From: Candidatus Latescibacterota bacterium
GTDB lineage: Bacteria; Latescibacterota; UBA2968
DNA: 64,000 nucleotides
Assembly: GCA_022821275.1 (NCBI GenBank)
Contig: JAJEDY010000095.1
Location: 66,700-130,699 of the forward strand
Direction: 5' to 3'
Shown here: positions 1 to 8,104 of the stretch, piece by piece
How the letters are laid out: each line of letters begins with the position of its first letter
Numbering within the stretch: position 1 is the stretch's first letter
Translations under genes and position numbers: made by a program
The notes under the pieces: generated by a model
The model's database searches: none
Told to the model about the DNA's origin: nothing
Seen by the model: the letters and a program-made list of their open reading frames with translations, nothing else

Positions 1-1
1 G

Positions 2-40
2 CAGGTTCAGGCGGCATTGGAGAATGCAGGTGTGATTTAA
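2..40 (+). CDS. 3' end of an unidentified CDS (partial)
   Basis: The first bases read in frame 2 as QVQAALENAGVI followed by TAA. This looks like the C-terminal tail of a gene lying mostly outside the window. Its stop overlaps the stop of the convergent sigma-factor gene. Twelve residues are too few to assign a family. Confidence 0.35.
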   Translation, partial: QVQAALENAGVI

Positions 41-1422
41 TCCTTTGACTTGAGCCTGATTGGCATTAGCAGTGCCAGCCATTCCTCATTCAAGGGCGTG
101 CGTAAGATGATCGCTTTTCCCTGTTCTCGAAATTCTATTGTGATTTCATCGCTGTCTTCAAAGTCCAGCGCATGCAGGATTTTTTTGAGATACGCGAAGT
201 TCACGGCGAACCTGAGTGTGTCTTCTGATGGTGTTTCAATTTTGGCATTGAGGGGGACCTGAAATATCCAATCTGCAATGCCTCCTGGCGAGTCGTCATC
301 TTTCGCGTCGAGGAGATATTGGAATTTGCCATTGTCTTCCCGAGCATATCCCGTATCTCGGGATGTGAGAAAGGTTATGGTCTGGGTTAGTGGCGAGAGG
401 TGCAGATCTACCCGAGGGCGATATTGCCACATGTCTGACTCTGGGTGCCGCGCTTCCATGAAGTCTTGTAGTAGGTTCAGGGCGTGTGATAGAAGAGTTG
501 AGGAGATGGAGACGCGCATGCTGGGGGCTTCTTGCGGGATGACCTGTTCGTATTTGACATAAGGGCCTTCGATTAAGGGCACTTGAAGGGTTGTGCCATT
601 GCTCTGGATTTCTGCGGTTGTTTCCGCGATTTTTAGTGTGGCTTGTTCGGGGAGTTGGATGTCTGACCAGGGTCCGATGACGATGGGTGCGGCGAGTTCC
701 GCGAGGCTTTTTAATGTGCGAATGATGAGGATATGCCCATTGGTCGCAATCGCTTGACCGCCTGTGTCGAGACATACGCCCTGTAAGATTGGGCGTTTTT
801 CATCGTCGCTTACAAAACCGATTACTTTTTTGAGCGCGTCCATGTCCGCGCGGTCCAGTTCAGTCGCTTGCATTTGAATATCCGACATTTTGTGTAACTC
901 TCCTTTTAATTTGAGACGCGCACGCCTGAGACGCCCGCGTACGGTTTCCACTGTGAGGTCCAGGAGGTCGGCTGTTTCCGCGTAAGAATACCCTTTGAAA
1001 TAGTGATGGGCGATTACTTGGCGATGTTCAGCCGATAGGATGTGAAGCGCGGCTCGTACGACATGTTTGATTTCTTCTTCCTCGTGTGTTGCAGGTTCTG
1101 GATAAAATGTTTCTTCCAGTCGCAATTGCACGGCTCGACGGCGATGATGGGAGTTGACGGCGTTGCGTACGATGCTGTGTAACCAGGGTCTAAATCGGTT
1201 GGGTTTGCGTAGCTGATGTAGATTTTCGTACACTTTGACAAATACGATTTGAGCCAGGTCTTCTACGTCATCGACCAGTCGCACAGATCGGGCAATTTGG
1301 GCATACACATATCGCGAATAGCGATGCACCAGAACTGCGAATGCTTTGCGGTCGCCGTCTAAAATCCGGGCGATGAGTGCGCTGTCTTCAATTTGTTCCA
1401 CGAATACTCCACAAGAAATCAA
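37..1422 (-). CDS. ECF sigma-70 factor fused to DNA sliding-clamp (DnaN)-like domains
   Basis: A 461-aa protein in two parts. Residues ~20-95 are sigma-70 region 2 (DVEDLAQIVFVKVYENL is the core-binding helix) and ~125-175 are region 4 with a helix-turn-helix (YSYAETADLLDLTVETVRGRLRRA), so this half should recruit RNA polymerase to specific promoters. Residues ~180-461 resemble domains 2 and 3 of the DNA polymerase III beta clamp: ALKKVIGFVSDDEKRPIL and ATNGHILI correspond to clamp domain-2 signatures, and the end, LALLMPIRL, matches the clamp C-terminus. Clamp domain 1 is absent. An in-frame ATG at codon 179 (base 888) follows AAGGAG by about 10 nt, so a separate 283-aa clamp-like protein could also be made. 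The gene is monocistronic here. Sigma part sure; clamp homology from motif reading. Confidence 0.85.
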   Translation of the reverse strand: MISCGVFVEQIEDSALIARILDGDRKAFAVLVHRYSRYVYAQIARSVRLVDDVEDLAQIVFVKVYENLHQLRKPNRFRPWLHSIVRNAVNSHHRRRAVQLRLEETFYPEPATHEEEEIKHVVRAALHILSAEHRQVIAHHYFKGYSYAETADLLDLTVETVRGRLRRARLKLKGELHKMSDIQMQATELDRADMDALKKVIGFVSDDEKRPILQGVCLDTGGQAIATNGHILIIRTLKSLAELAAPIVIGPWSDIQLPEQATLKIAETTAEIQSNGTTLQVPLIEGPYVKYEQVIPQEAPSMRVSISSTLLSHALNLLQDFMEARHPESDMWQYRPRVDLHLSPLTQTITFLTSRDTGYAREDNGKFQYLLDAKDDDSPGGIADWIFQVPLNAKIETPSEDTLRFAVNFAYLKKILHALDFEDSDEITIEFREQGKAIILRTPLNEEWLALLMPIRLKSKD

Positions 1423-1480
1423 TCCACGCGTGTTTTAATAAAAGACGAGGCTGCATTCCGAAAGTGTCGCATGGATAATA

Positions 1481-1512
1481 AAAAAAGCCCCGGATTGTTC
1501 CGAGGCTTTTTG
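1481..1512 (-). terminator. Rho-independent terminator of the PhyH gene
   Basis: A GC-rich hairpin (AAGCCCCGGA / TCCGAGGCTT, 4-nt loop, one mismatch) is followed on the minus strand by a T-rich run. It lies 13 bases after the stop of the PhyH gene and isolates it from the sigma gene. Confidence 0.8.
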
Positions 1513-1525
1513 ATTTTTTGGTCTG

Positions 1526-2344
1526 TTAAGTATTGGGACACTTAAAGTCCAGACCATCCATGATGACTTTTATCTGATCGGACGGCTTGAAATAATCTGT
1601 CGCCGTATAGTTTTTGCCCATGTCGCCCATTAACCGGCGGCGGCGGGGTGTCATGCGGGATAGCACTTCTTCGGGACACTTTTCGTAATCATAGGGTCTG
1701 CACCACATTTGTCCATACCGGAAGGTGATGCTGCGCCGCACGACATCTGTGTGATTTGGCGCGACTGCGTGCCACATGGTATTTGGAAAGATCGCGCAAT
1801 CTCCCGCTTCGGCGATGAGTTGTATTGCGCCAGGCGGTGTTTCATTGCGCGATCCTTTGGGCATTGGGCGGCGATGGCTGCCGGGCACCAGACAGAAGTT
1901 TGCACAATTCTCGTGTGGAATATCGGTGAGGAAGAACTGAATTTTGAAGTTTAATGGCAGACTGTCTGGCGTGACCCGAATTTGTGCCAGTGAGCGTCCG
2001 GCATCGGTGTGCCAGCCGATCAAGTTATCGGATTTATCATTTGGATAGCGCACGTAGATTTGCGATCCCATGATCTGGATATAAGGTCCCATCAGGTCGA
2101 GGATCGTGCCAAATAAGTTGGGGTGGTCCATCAATCCGTCGATCCGACTCGTTCGGAAGAGCGTTTGGATGATGGTATAGACGCCTTTTTCGAGCACCTC
2201 GGGATATTTGGCTTCATACTCCGCGATGACTTCATTGGCAGCGTCGAGATATCCCGCTGCTTCGTCTTTGGGGATTACATTTTTGAGATGTAAATATCCC
2301 TGTTCCTGCCACTGTTGCCGCATGGATTTGCTCAAGTTGTTCAT
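1526..2344 (-). CDS. Phytanoyl-CoA dioxygenase (PhyH) family protein
   Basis: A 272-aa non-heme Fe(II)/2-oxoglutarate-dependent oxygenase, which would hydroxylate an unknown substrate. The iron facial triad is visible as H112-T-D114 (GWHTDAG) and the distal H192 (WHAVAPNHTD), with R203/R204 as the 2-oxoglutarate anchor (VVRRSITFRYG). The start at 2344 is preferred over an in-frame start 69 nt upstream because it follows GGAG by 7 nt. The upstream toxin gene ends just before this start, so the genes may be co-transcribed. The true substrate of such environmental PhyH proteins cannot be inferred from sequence. Confidence 0.9.
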   Translation of the reverse strand: MNNLSKSMRQQWQEQGYLHLKNVIPKDEAAGYLDAANEVIAEYEAKYPEVLEKGVYTIIQTLFRTSRIDGLMDHPNLFGTILDLMGPYIQIMGSQIYVRYPNDKSDNLIGWHTDAGRSLAQIRVTPDSLPLNFKIQFFLTDIPHENCANFCLVPGSHRRPMPKGSRNETPPGAIQLIAEAGDCAIFPNTMWHAVAPNHTDVVRRSITFRYGQMWCRPYDYEKCPEEVLSRMTPRRRRLMGDMGKNYTATDYFKPSDQIKVIMDGLDFKCPNT

Positions 2345-2381
2345 GTCAAAGCTCCTATTTTTTGAACTTCGCGTGGTTGTA

Positions 2382-2726
2382 TCATGGAGACTCCTCGTTT
2401 TGTCCGGCTTCAATGCGGATGATTTCTCCGCGTTTCAAGTCATTCAGACGATTTAGCAATTCGGGAACCAGCGGTTTCAAGTCATTGATATCATTTGTTC
2501 TCGCAACGAGAACAACTACCGCGACATCTGCTTCTGTGATGTTTTGCTGGTATGGGATGCTCTGGTCAGCGGTGATGAGAACATCAAACTTGTCTCTGGC
2601 CAGCGTCATTAGTTCGCCATTGCTTTTGCTGTCCCATCCCAGATATTTGGCAGTCGCGACTTCATGTTCGCCTAGCAGGATGGGGCGTAAGGCCCATGTA
2701 ACTGATTCATCAAATAGTATCTGCAC
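2382..2726 (-). CDS. DUF5615 (PIN-like) family toxin
   Basis: A 114-aa protein with the PIN-like pattern of DUF5615: ILFDESV near the N-terminus supplies the first acidic residues, and DVLITADQSIPYQQN the second acidic motif. These proteins are thought to act as ribonuclease toxins paired with DUF433 antitoxins. The gene starts with GTG at 2726 and overlaps the end of the upstream DUF433 gene by 17 nt, the usual arrangement for this pair. Activity is inferred from family membership only. Confidence 0.85.
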   Translation of the reverse strand: MQILFDESVTWALRPILLGEHEVATAKYLGWDSKSNGELMTLARDKFDVLITADQSIPYQQNITEADVAVVVLVARTNDINDLKPLVPELLNRLNDLKRGEIIRIEAGQNEESP

Positions 2727-3180
2727 GGGCCTTTTTCTCCAGGACTTCTTGGGCCATTTTCAGAATGGCTACCAACTGCTCCTGGTTCGCTGATGGAAAT
2801 TCGTAAAAAAAGTCTTTCAGGCTATATGCGTTAGCCAGACAGTCGAACAGATTTTTAATCGGCAGTCGGGTTCCCGCAAATACAGGAGTTCCGCTCACGA
2901 TTTCGGGATCGCTGTGAAAAACGCTGTTAGGGGCATTATAGGCTTCCTGCTCCAGAGTTTCTCTGGCCATTTTAAGCACAGCATACGTCTGCTCTCGGAA
3001 TACCGTTGGAAAATCGTAATGAAAATCCTTCAGATTGTAGCCCCTGGCCAGGTAGTCAAACAAGTTTTTTACAGGCACGCGGGTTCTTTTGAAAACGGGC
3101 GTACCCTCCATGATTTCTTTATCGCAGTGAATCACGCTGTCCTCAATTGCAATAGACACGCTTTCGTTCGTTTGTGCCAT
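2710..3180 (-). CDS. Tandem DUF433-domain antitoxin
   Basis: A 156-aa protein with two successive DUF433 copies (about residues 15-80 and 85-150). Each carries the pattern D-x-E-I-x-x-GTPVF-x-x-TR-x-P-x-KNLFD, and the two are clearly similar to each other. DUF433 proteins are usually single-domain HTH-like antitoxins of about 75 aa, so this is an internal duplication. The start at 3180 follows GAGGAATCGCC; an upstream in-frame start lacks a good ribosome site. It is paired with the overlapping DUF5615 toxin. Confidence 0.85.
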   Translation of the reverse strand: MAQTNESVSIAIEDSVIHCDKEIMEGTPVFKRTRVPVKNLFDYLARGYNLKDFHYDFPTVFREQTYAVLKMARETLEQEAYNAPNSVFHSDPEIVSGTPVFAGTRLPIKNLFDCLANAYSLKDFFYEFPSANQEQLVAILKMAQEVLEKKARADTI

Positions 3181-3302
3181 GGCGATTCCTCGTGCTTTTG
3201 TGTGGTTGACGGACCGATTGGGTTTATATCTTAGTCCTTGCCCGATGTTGTACAATGCAATATTTTGCAGATGAGATCATCAAAAATTAAAAGGAGGCTT
3301 TT

Positions 3303-3623
3303 ATGCTCGTGTTGACAACCCCCAATATTGAGGGGAAAACTATTGATAGCTATCAGGGCATTGTGACTGGCGAAGCCATTTTGGGTGCCAATTTTTTCAA
3401 AGATATCTTTGCGAGTCTCCGCGATATTGTCGGCGGGCGTTCAGCCGCGTATGAGTCAGAACTTCGCCGGGCCAAAGATCTCGCCATTGAGGAAATGGTC
3501 GAACAGGCACGCGGTATGGGTGCCAATGCCGTCATTGGCGTGGACCTCGACTACGATACGGTTGGCGAGGGCAGCATGCTTATGGTCAGTGCCAGTGGTA
3601 CGGCTGTTACTTATCGGGATTGA
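3303..3623 (+). CDS. YbjQ/UPF0145 family protein
   Basis: A 106-aa protein matching the YbjQ (UPF0145) family: it begins [25 protein letters not shown], has the central helix [23 protein letters not shown], and ends [11 protein letters not shown]. The family is a small oligomeric fold, often labelled heavy-metal binding, of unproven function. A strong AAAAGGAGG lies upstream. It is transcribed divergently from the DUF433/DUF5615 pair, from a 122-base intergenic region. Confidence 0.9.
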   Translation: MLVLTTPNIEGKTIDSYQGIVTGEAILGANFFKDIFASLRDIVGGRSAAYESELRRAKDLAIEEMVEQARGMGANAVIGVDLDYDTVGEGSMLMVSASGTAVTYRD

Positions 3624-3676
3624 GACGCGAACGAATCAACGAATTTAATGAAACTGGTAATGTATACATGAAAGCC

Positions 3677-3708
3677 GTCATTGCGGCATGTTTTTAGCCG
3701 CAATCCAG
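3677..3708 (+). repeat. 32-bp dispersed hairpin repeat, copy 1
   Basis: It contains TTGCGGC and GCCGCAA separated by about 10 nt, a perfect 7-bp stem. A second copy with one mismatch lies at 16508-16539. Both are intergenic. Confidence 0.8.
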
Positions 3709-3752
3709 AGGTTTTGAGTGGTAGGGCGGGGTTCGTCAGTTCGTCTATTCGT

Positions 3753-4622
3753 TCATTTTTTATAGTGTTCTTGGGAAAATTTCGATTCTTTTATTACGGT
3801 TTGCGATTCGTAAATGGATCCGCTTCGGAGTGCGCCAGGCCAGGGCATTCGCACGGGGACGGGTTCCACGCGAGGGATGTTGGTCGGTTCGCCGCGCACG
3901 ATTGTTCCATTGAACAAATCCCAGTTGTTCAGGCCCGATAGGGGATACGCATCGATCGCGCAATATTGAAACAGGAGCAGTCGGCGGGGTTTGTCAGATG
4001 TATTGGATACTGATCCGTGTAGCATGCGTACGTGATGGATTGTGATGCCGCCTGCTTGTACCATTACGGGTACGGCGCCTTTGTCGCTAAAGGTCGAGTC
4101 GGTTACGGCGCCGCAGAAATGGCCGTCGAGGTGATGGTCGTACACGGGTCCTTTGTGCGAGCCGGGAATGACGAGTAAGGGGCCATTTTCTTCTGTCATG
4201 TCGTCGAGCACTATACCCACGGCGAGCAAATCGTCGTTGGTGTGCGGATAAAATGCCCAGTCCTGATGCCACTCGACCGGGCTGCCGTAGCCGGGTTGTT
4301 TCATGTTCAGTTTGTTGCCATTGCACCGCAGGCCGTATCCGATCAATTGCGATACGATTCCCAAAATTTTCTCGTGATGCAGGGTCTTGCGATATACTTC
4401 ATGTAGCAAGATCGGACTTTTTAGGCGTCTCAATTTTGGGTTTTCAGGCGTGTGCCCGGGTTCGAGGTCGAATGCTTCGGTGTGTTCGGTGGCCTCCCGC
4501 GATTTTTCCACATATTCATCGGTAATTCGCCGCAGGTCATGGACTTCGTTTTCACTGAGCACGTTCTCCACACCGAGATATCCGTGTTCGTGATAAAACG
4601 CGATTTGTTCCTGGGTGAGCAT
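3753..4622 (-). CDS. Phytanoyl-CoA dioxygenase (PhyH) family protein
   Basis: A 289-aa Fe(II)/2-oxoglutarate oxygenase. H119-Q-D121 (VEWHQDWA) and distal H202 (MLHGSVSNTSD) form the iron site; R213/R214 should bind 2-oxoglutarate. NGPLLVIPGSHKGP is the usual PhyH strand motif. It is the second gene of an operon with the upstream sulfatase (15-nt gap), which suggests the two act on the same compound, for example oxidation of a molecule after desulfation. That link is inferred. Confidence 0.9.
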   Translation of the reverse strand: MLTQEQIAFYHEHGYLGVENVLSENEVHDLRRITDEYVEKSREATEHTEAFDLEPGHTPENPKLRRLKSPILLHEVYRKTLHHEKILGIVSQLIGYGLRCNGNKLNMKQPGYGSPVEWHQDWAFYPHTNDDLLAVGIVLDDMTEENGPLLVIPGSHKGPVYDHHLDGHFCGAVTDSTFSDKGAVPVMVQAGGITIHHVRMLHGSVSNTSDKPRRLLLFQYCAIDAYPLSGLNNWDLFNGTIVRGEPTNIPRVEPVPVRMPWPGALRSGSIYESQTVIKESKFSQEHYKK

Positions 4623-4637
4623 GGTTTGCTCCTTCTT

Positions 4638-6110
4638 TTATGGATGGCGGTATTTGTTTCCAAATTTTTCTCGCAGTAAGACCGCGCCTTCTGCGCGGTC
4701 GGTTTCTGCAAGGCGGTCGCAATAGTCTTCGAAAGCTCCCCAGGTGTGCATTGGCCCGCCCTCTTGCATGACTGTCCAGAGGGGGTCGTTGTCGTAGGGC
4801 CGCGGCATGGTTTCCATCATGTGGTCGTGCCAGTTCATGAGACGATACGCAGCTTCTCGGCATATATCGGGATTTTCCGCCGCTACGTCGCGCATTTCCC
4901 AGGGGTCGTCTGATAGATTGAATAATAATTCACGTGGATAAAGCCGATATCCGTCGTGATAGGTGCGGATGTAGATCCAGTCGTCAAAGCGGACGGCCCG
5001 TTGACATACATGCGCGCACTGGCTCAAGATTAATTCGCTGCGTCCGGCATCTGTGCCTTCGGTGATGACAGGGGCATAACTTTCGCCGTCCCAGAGTGCC
5101 TGCTTTTGTCCGCCTAAAAGATCGGCTAATGTGGGTGCTAAATCAATATTGTAATGCAGGCCCTCGTCTGTGATTCCAGATTGCCCACCGGGCCACTTTA
5201 CGATCATCGGAATATGGCAGGTCGCCTGATCGGCTGTTCCGTGTTCGCCGTATATGCCGAGTTCACCCATGTTTTCGCCGTGATCTGCGCTGATGATGAT
5301 CGCGGTGTCGTCCAGTACGCCTCTGTTTTCCAATATTTCCACAATGATGGCAATTTGATTATCTACGTACCGGATCGCGGTGTCGTATCCATCGATCATC
5401 CGCCGCAGGTCGTCCATGTTGTCCAACCGGCCGGGGTGCCGGGGAAAGCGGGGATTGGGGCGGTCGTTCCACATCATAATGTCCTGCGCGGTGTGGGGAC
5501 CGACGAGCTTTTTGTGTTCTTCCAGTAATTCAGGTGTCAACCAGTCCGGCAGGGGATCATCGGCAAAGGGTTCGCCGTATTCCGCTGGCGCGCGATAGGG
5601 GGTGTGTACGTCCCAGTAGTTGATGTGCAAAAACCAGTTGTCGTCCGCGGCATTGTCATTCAGCCATTTTTCGACTACGGGTGTTACTTCTTCGGCTGAT
5701 TCCATGCCGCCTTTGCCGGTGTTGTGTATTTCGTTGAAGCCCGCGTAAAAATGCCACGCGGCATGCCGCTGTCCAAAGGGGCTGATCATGGATGTTTTAA
5801 AGCCCTGACGCTGCAGGAATCCGGCCAGTCCCTCGTTGGCGAGGCGATCTCGAAATCCGCGGTTTGGTCCATTTATCCGCCGTTCTGATGCGGTGCCGCC
5901 GTGCCCTACGACGCCCGAATGAATGCCAAATTGCCCGGAGTAAAATGCCGTGCGCGATGGCAAGCAGGGCGCGTCTGTTGTATAGACCTGGTTAAATCGA
6001 ATGCCTTCGGCTGCAATTTTGTCAATTGTAGGAGATGTGTTGCGGTGATATCCGTAACAGCCCAGGTGCGTGGGATTTAAGGCGTCGAGATCGAGGTACA
6101 GAATGCGCAT
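4638..6110 (-). CDS. Sulfatase (arylsulfatase-type, FGly-dependent)
   Basis: A 490-aa member of the alkaline-phosphatase/sulfatase superfamily. The N-terminal metal ligands sit in LYLDLDALNPTHLGCYGY (D7, D9) and the catalytic formylglycine site is C49-L-P-S-R53 (APCLPSRTAFYSGQFG); Cys is the converted residue. IIISADHGENMGELG supplies later metal ligands. There is no signal peptide (starts MRILYLDLDAL), so it is probably cytoplasmic. A ribosome site AAGGAAC precedes the start. First gene of a two-gene operon with PhyH. Substrate unknown. Confidence 0.92.
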   Translation of the reverse strand: MRILYLDLDALNPTHLGCYGYHRNTSPTIDKIAAEGIRFNQVYTTDAPCLPSRTAFYSGQFGIHSGVVGHGGTASERRINGPNRGFRDRLANEGLAGFLQRQGFKTSMISPFGQRHAAWHFYAGFNEIHNTGKGGMESAEEVTPVVEKWLNDNAADDNWFLHINYWDVHTPYRAPAEYGEPFADDPLPDWLTPELLEEHKKLVGPHTAQDIMMWNDRPNPRFPRHPGRLDNMDDLRRMIDGYDTAIRYVDNQIAIIVEILENRGVLDDTAIIISADHGENMGELGIYGEHGTADQATCHIPMIVKWPGGQSGITDEGLHYNIDLAPTLADLLGGQKQALWDGESYAPVITEGTDAGRSELILSQCAHVCQRAVRFDDWIYIRTYHDGYRLYPRELLFNLSDDPWEMRDVAAENPDICREAAYRLMNWHDHMMETMPRPYDNDPLWTVMQEGGPMHTWGAFEDYCDRLAETDRAEGAVLLREKFGNKYRHP

Positions 6111-6272
6111 ATATGTTCCTTTCTATATTTTGTTCGTTCAAGGGGTAATTTACTTTTAAATTCGTTTCTTAGCAAGTGTTCCGCGCTGATAATCAGAACC
6201 TCTTGACGAATCGGTCCGTTGACATTATTCTGCATCGCATAAATAGTTGTGATTATAGCGAGGAGGCCGCAG

Positions 6273-7076
6273 ATGCCAGAGCCAACAATTTCTCTTTCAC
6301 GGGAACAGATCCATTCATTTCACGAAGATGGGTTCCTCGTTCTCAATGCGATTACGACGCAAGAGGAGGTGGAACAGCTTCGAGAGATTTATGATCGGCT
6401 TTTTTTTGAACGCACGGGGTGGGATCAGGGGAGTCAGTTTGATCTGGCGGGTACCGATGAGGATGATCAACCGCGTCTTCCGCAATTGCTCGGTCCCAGC
6501 CGTTTTGCGCCTGAATTGAAGGATACGCTCTATCTGGCAAATGCGCGAGCGATTGCGCTGCAATTGCTCGGTTCTGATATGCTCGATAGGAATGGCGAGC
6601 ATATGATTTACAAACCGCCGCGTATTGGTGCGGCAACGCCGTGGCATCAGGATCAGGCGTATCACAATCCTGAGTTGGCGTACAAAGGCGTAAATTTTTG
6701 GATGCCGCTGGACGATGCGACGGTTGAGTCGGGGTGTTTGCAGTTTATTCCCGGTAGCCACAAGCTCGATGTTTTGCCGCATCACAGTATTAACCGGGAT
6801 CCGCGTATTCACGGTCTTGAGGTCGATAATCCCGAACAGTATGCCGAACGGGCGGTTCCCTGTCCTGTTGCGGCTGGCGGGGCTTCGCTTCACGCGTGTT
6901 ATATGCTGCATTACGCAGAGCCAAATCACACAGATGTTCCGCGGAGAGCTTATACGCTTACGTTCAGGACGCCACCCCAGAATCGCGATAAGCCCGTTGA
7001 CGCGTACTGGCAAAAAAACAAACAGACGGCGCGGCAAACAAGGGCAGATGCTTATCAAACAAGGGGTTCTATGTAG
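6273..7076 (+). CDS. Phytanoyl-CoA dioxygenase (PhyH) family protein
   Basis: A 267-aa PhyH oxygenase with iron ligands H125-Q-D127 (PWHQDQAYH) and H213 (MLHYAEPNHTD), and R224/R225 for 2-oxoglutarate. The ATG at 6273 follows GAGGAGGCC and is preferred over a GTG 24 nt upstream. The C-terminus is basic (KNKQTARQTRADAYQTR). It starts an operon with the NAD-dependent epimerase 20 nt downstream. Confidence 0.9.
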   Translation: MPEPTISLSREQIHSFHEDGFLVLNAITTQEEVEQLREIYDRLFFERTGWDQGSQFDLAGTDEDDQPRLPQLLGPSRFAPELKDTLYLANARAIALQLLGSDMLDRNGEHMIYKPPRIGAATPWHQDQAYHNPELAYKGVNFWMPLDDATVESGCLQFIPGSHKLDVLPHHSINRDPRIHGLEVDNPEQYAERAVPCPVAAGGASLHACYMLHYAEPNHTDVPRRAYTLTFRTPPQNRDKPVDAYWQKNKQTARQTRADAYQTRGSM

Positions 7077-7096
7077 TAAATCAAAAAGGAGTTTTT

Positions 7097-8104
7097 ATGA
7101 AAGTTCTCGTTACAGGCGCTGCCGGACAGGTGGGTTGCCGACTGGTGCGCCAGTTGCTCGACCAGAATTGTGAAGTTCGGGGGACTATCCTTCCCGATGA
7201 TCCCACGCGTAGCCGTCTCGATGGCGTCGATATTGAGTTGCGCGAGGGAGATTTGACGGATTTATCTTATGTTAAAGATGCCGTCGAGGGTGTGGATGCG
7301 GTTATTCACACGGCCAATCTCGTCGGTCCGCATTTTGAACTTAATAACCAGATTAATCTCCAGGTTACACGCGCGTGTGAGGGTGTTGCCGATCGTCTCG
7401 AACGCTATGTTTATACCAGTTCTTCGGGTGTGTTTCCCAATAATGGCGAAAATGTTCCGTGTGCTTATCACCCGGTGGATGAATTACATCCCAAACGGCC
7501 GGATGGCGAGTATTCTATGTCCAAGTATTTCGGCGAGGTGATGGCAGAACGCGCTAATCGAGAGACGGGTTTGCGCTATTCGATTGTGCGCCCGAGTCAC
7601 GTTTTGTCCGGGACTAAAATTTTGAATCAGTTCAGCGTTGCGCGCGTGGTCAATTTGCTGAAGAAAAGCCAGGAAAGGCCCGGTACTGAACTCTATATGG
7701 CAGATGGTACAGAACTCTGGCACGATATCGAAGATAGGGCGGTTTCTCCCAGTCAACCGTGTAGTATTACGGATGAGGATGGACGTCCCTGGCTTTATCA
7801 GCCGCAGGATGCCCGCGATATTGCCCATTGTCTGGTTTGTGCGCTGAATTCTGGCGCGGCGCTGGGCGAGTCGTTTAATGCCGGCGCGCCAGAGCCATTT
7901 CCTTTTACCGAAGGGGCGCGATTGATTGGAGAGAAAAGAGGGGTTGATCCGCTTGAGGTCAGGGTTCCGCTACAGTACATGTATGATCACGCGATTGGCA
8001 AAGCTAAGAGTCTGATTGATTATCGTCCGCAAGGCGATTTGAATGCGATGATTGAGTCGGCTTTTGCGTGTGAAGAAGGCGCAACGGATTATATTTGGGA
8101 TTAA
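7097..8104 (+). CDS. NAD-dependent epimerase/dehydratase (extended SDR)
   Basis: A 335-aa extended short-chain dehydrogenase. The Rossmann motif is at residues 7-13 (GAAGQVG), the active-site pair is in EYSMSK (Tyr-x3-Lys), and the SSSGVFP stretch carries the catalytic Ser. Such enzymes act on nucleotide sugars or related polyols; the substrate is not evident. A strong AAAAAGGAG lies upstream. Second gene after PhyH; its stop overlaps by 3 nt the stop of the convergent Gfo/Idh/MocA gene. Confidence 0.9.
   Translation: MKVLVTGAAGQVGCRLVRQLLDQNCEVRGTILPDDPTRSRLDGVDIELREGDLTDLSYVKDAVEGVDAVIHTANLVGPHFELNNQINLQVTRACEGVADRLERYVYTSSSGVFPNNGENVPCAYHPVDELHPKRPDGEYSMSKYFGEVMAERANRETGLRYSIVRPSHVLSGTKILNQFSVARVVNLLKKSQERPGTELYMADGTELWHDIEDRAVSPSQPCSITDEDGRPWLYQPQDARDIAHCLVCALNSGAALGESFNAGAPEPFPFTEGARLIGEKRGVDPLEVRVPLQYMYDHAIGKAKSLIDYRPQGDLNAMIESAFACEEGATDYIWD

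Noticed and set aside
4430-4863. Overlapping small ORFs around the sulfatase/PhyH junction
   Set aside because: They run in other frames of clearly coding sequence, have no ribosome sites and give low-sense proteins.
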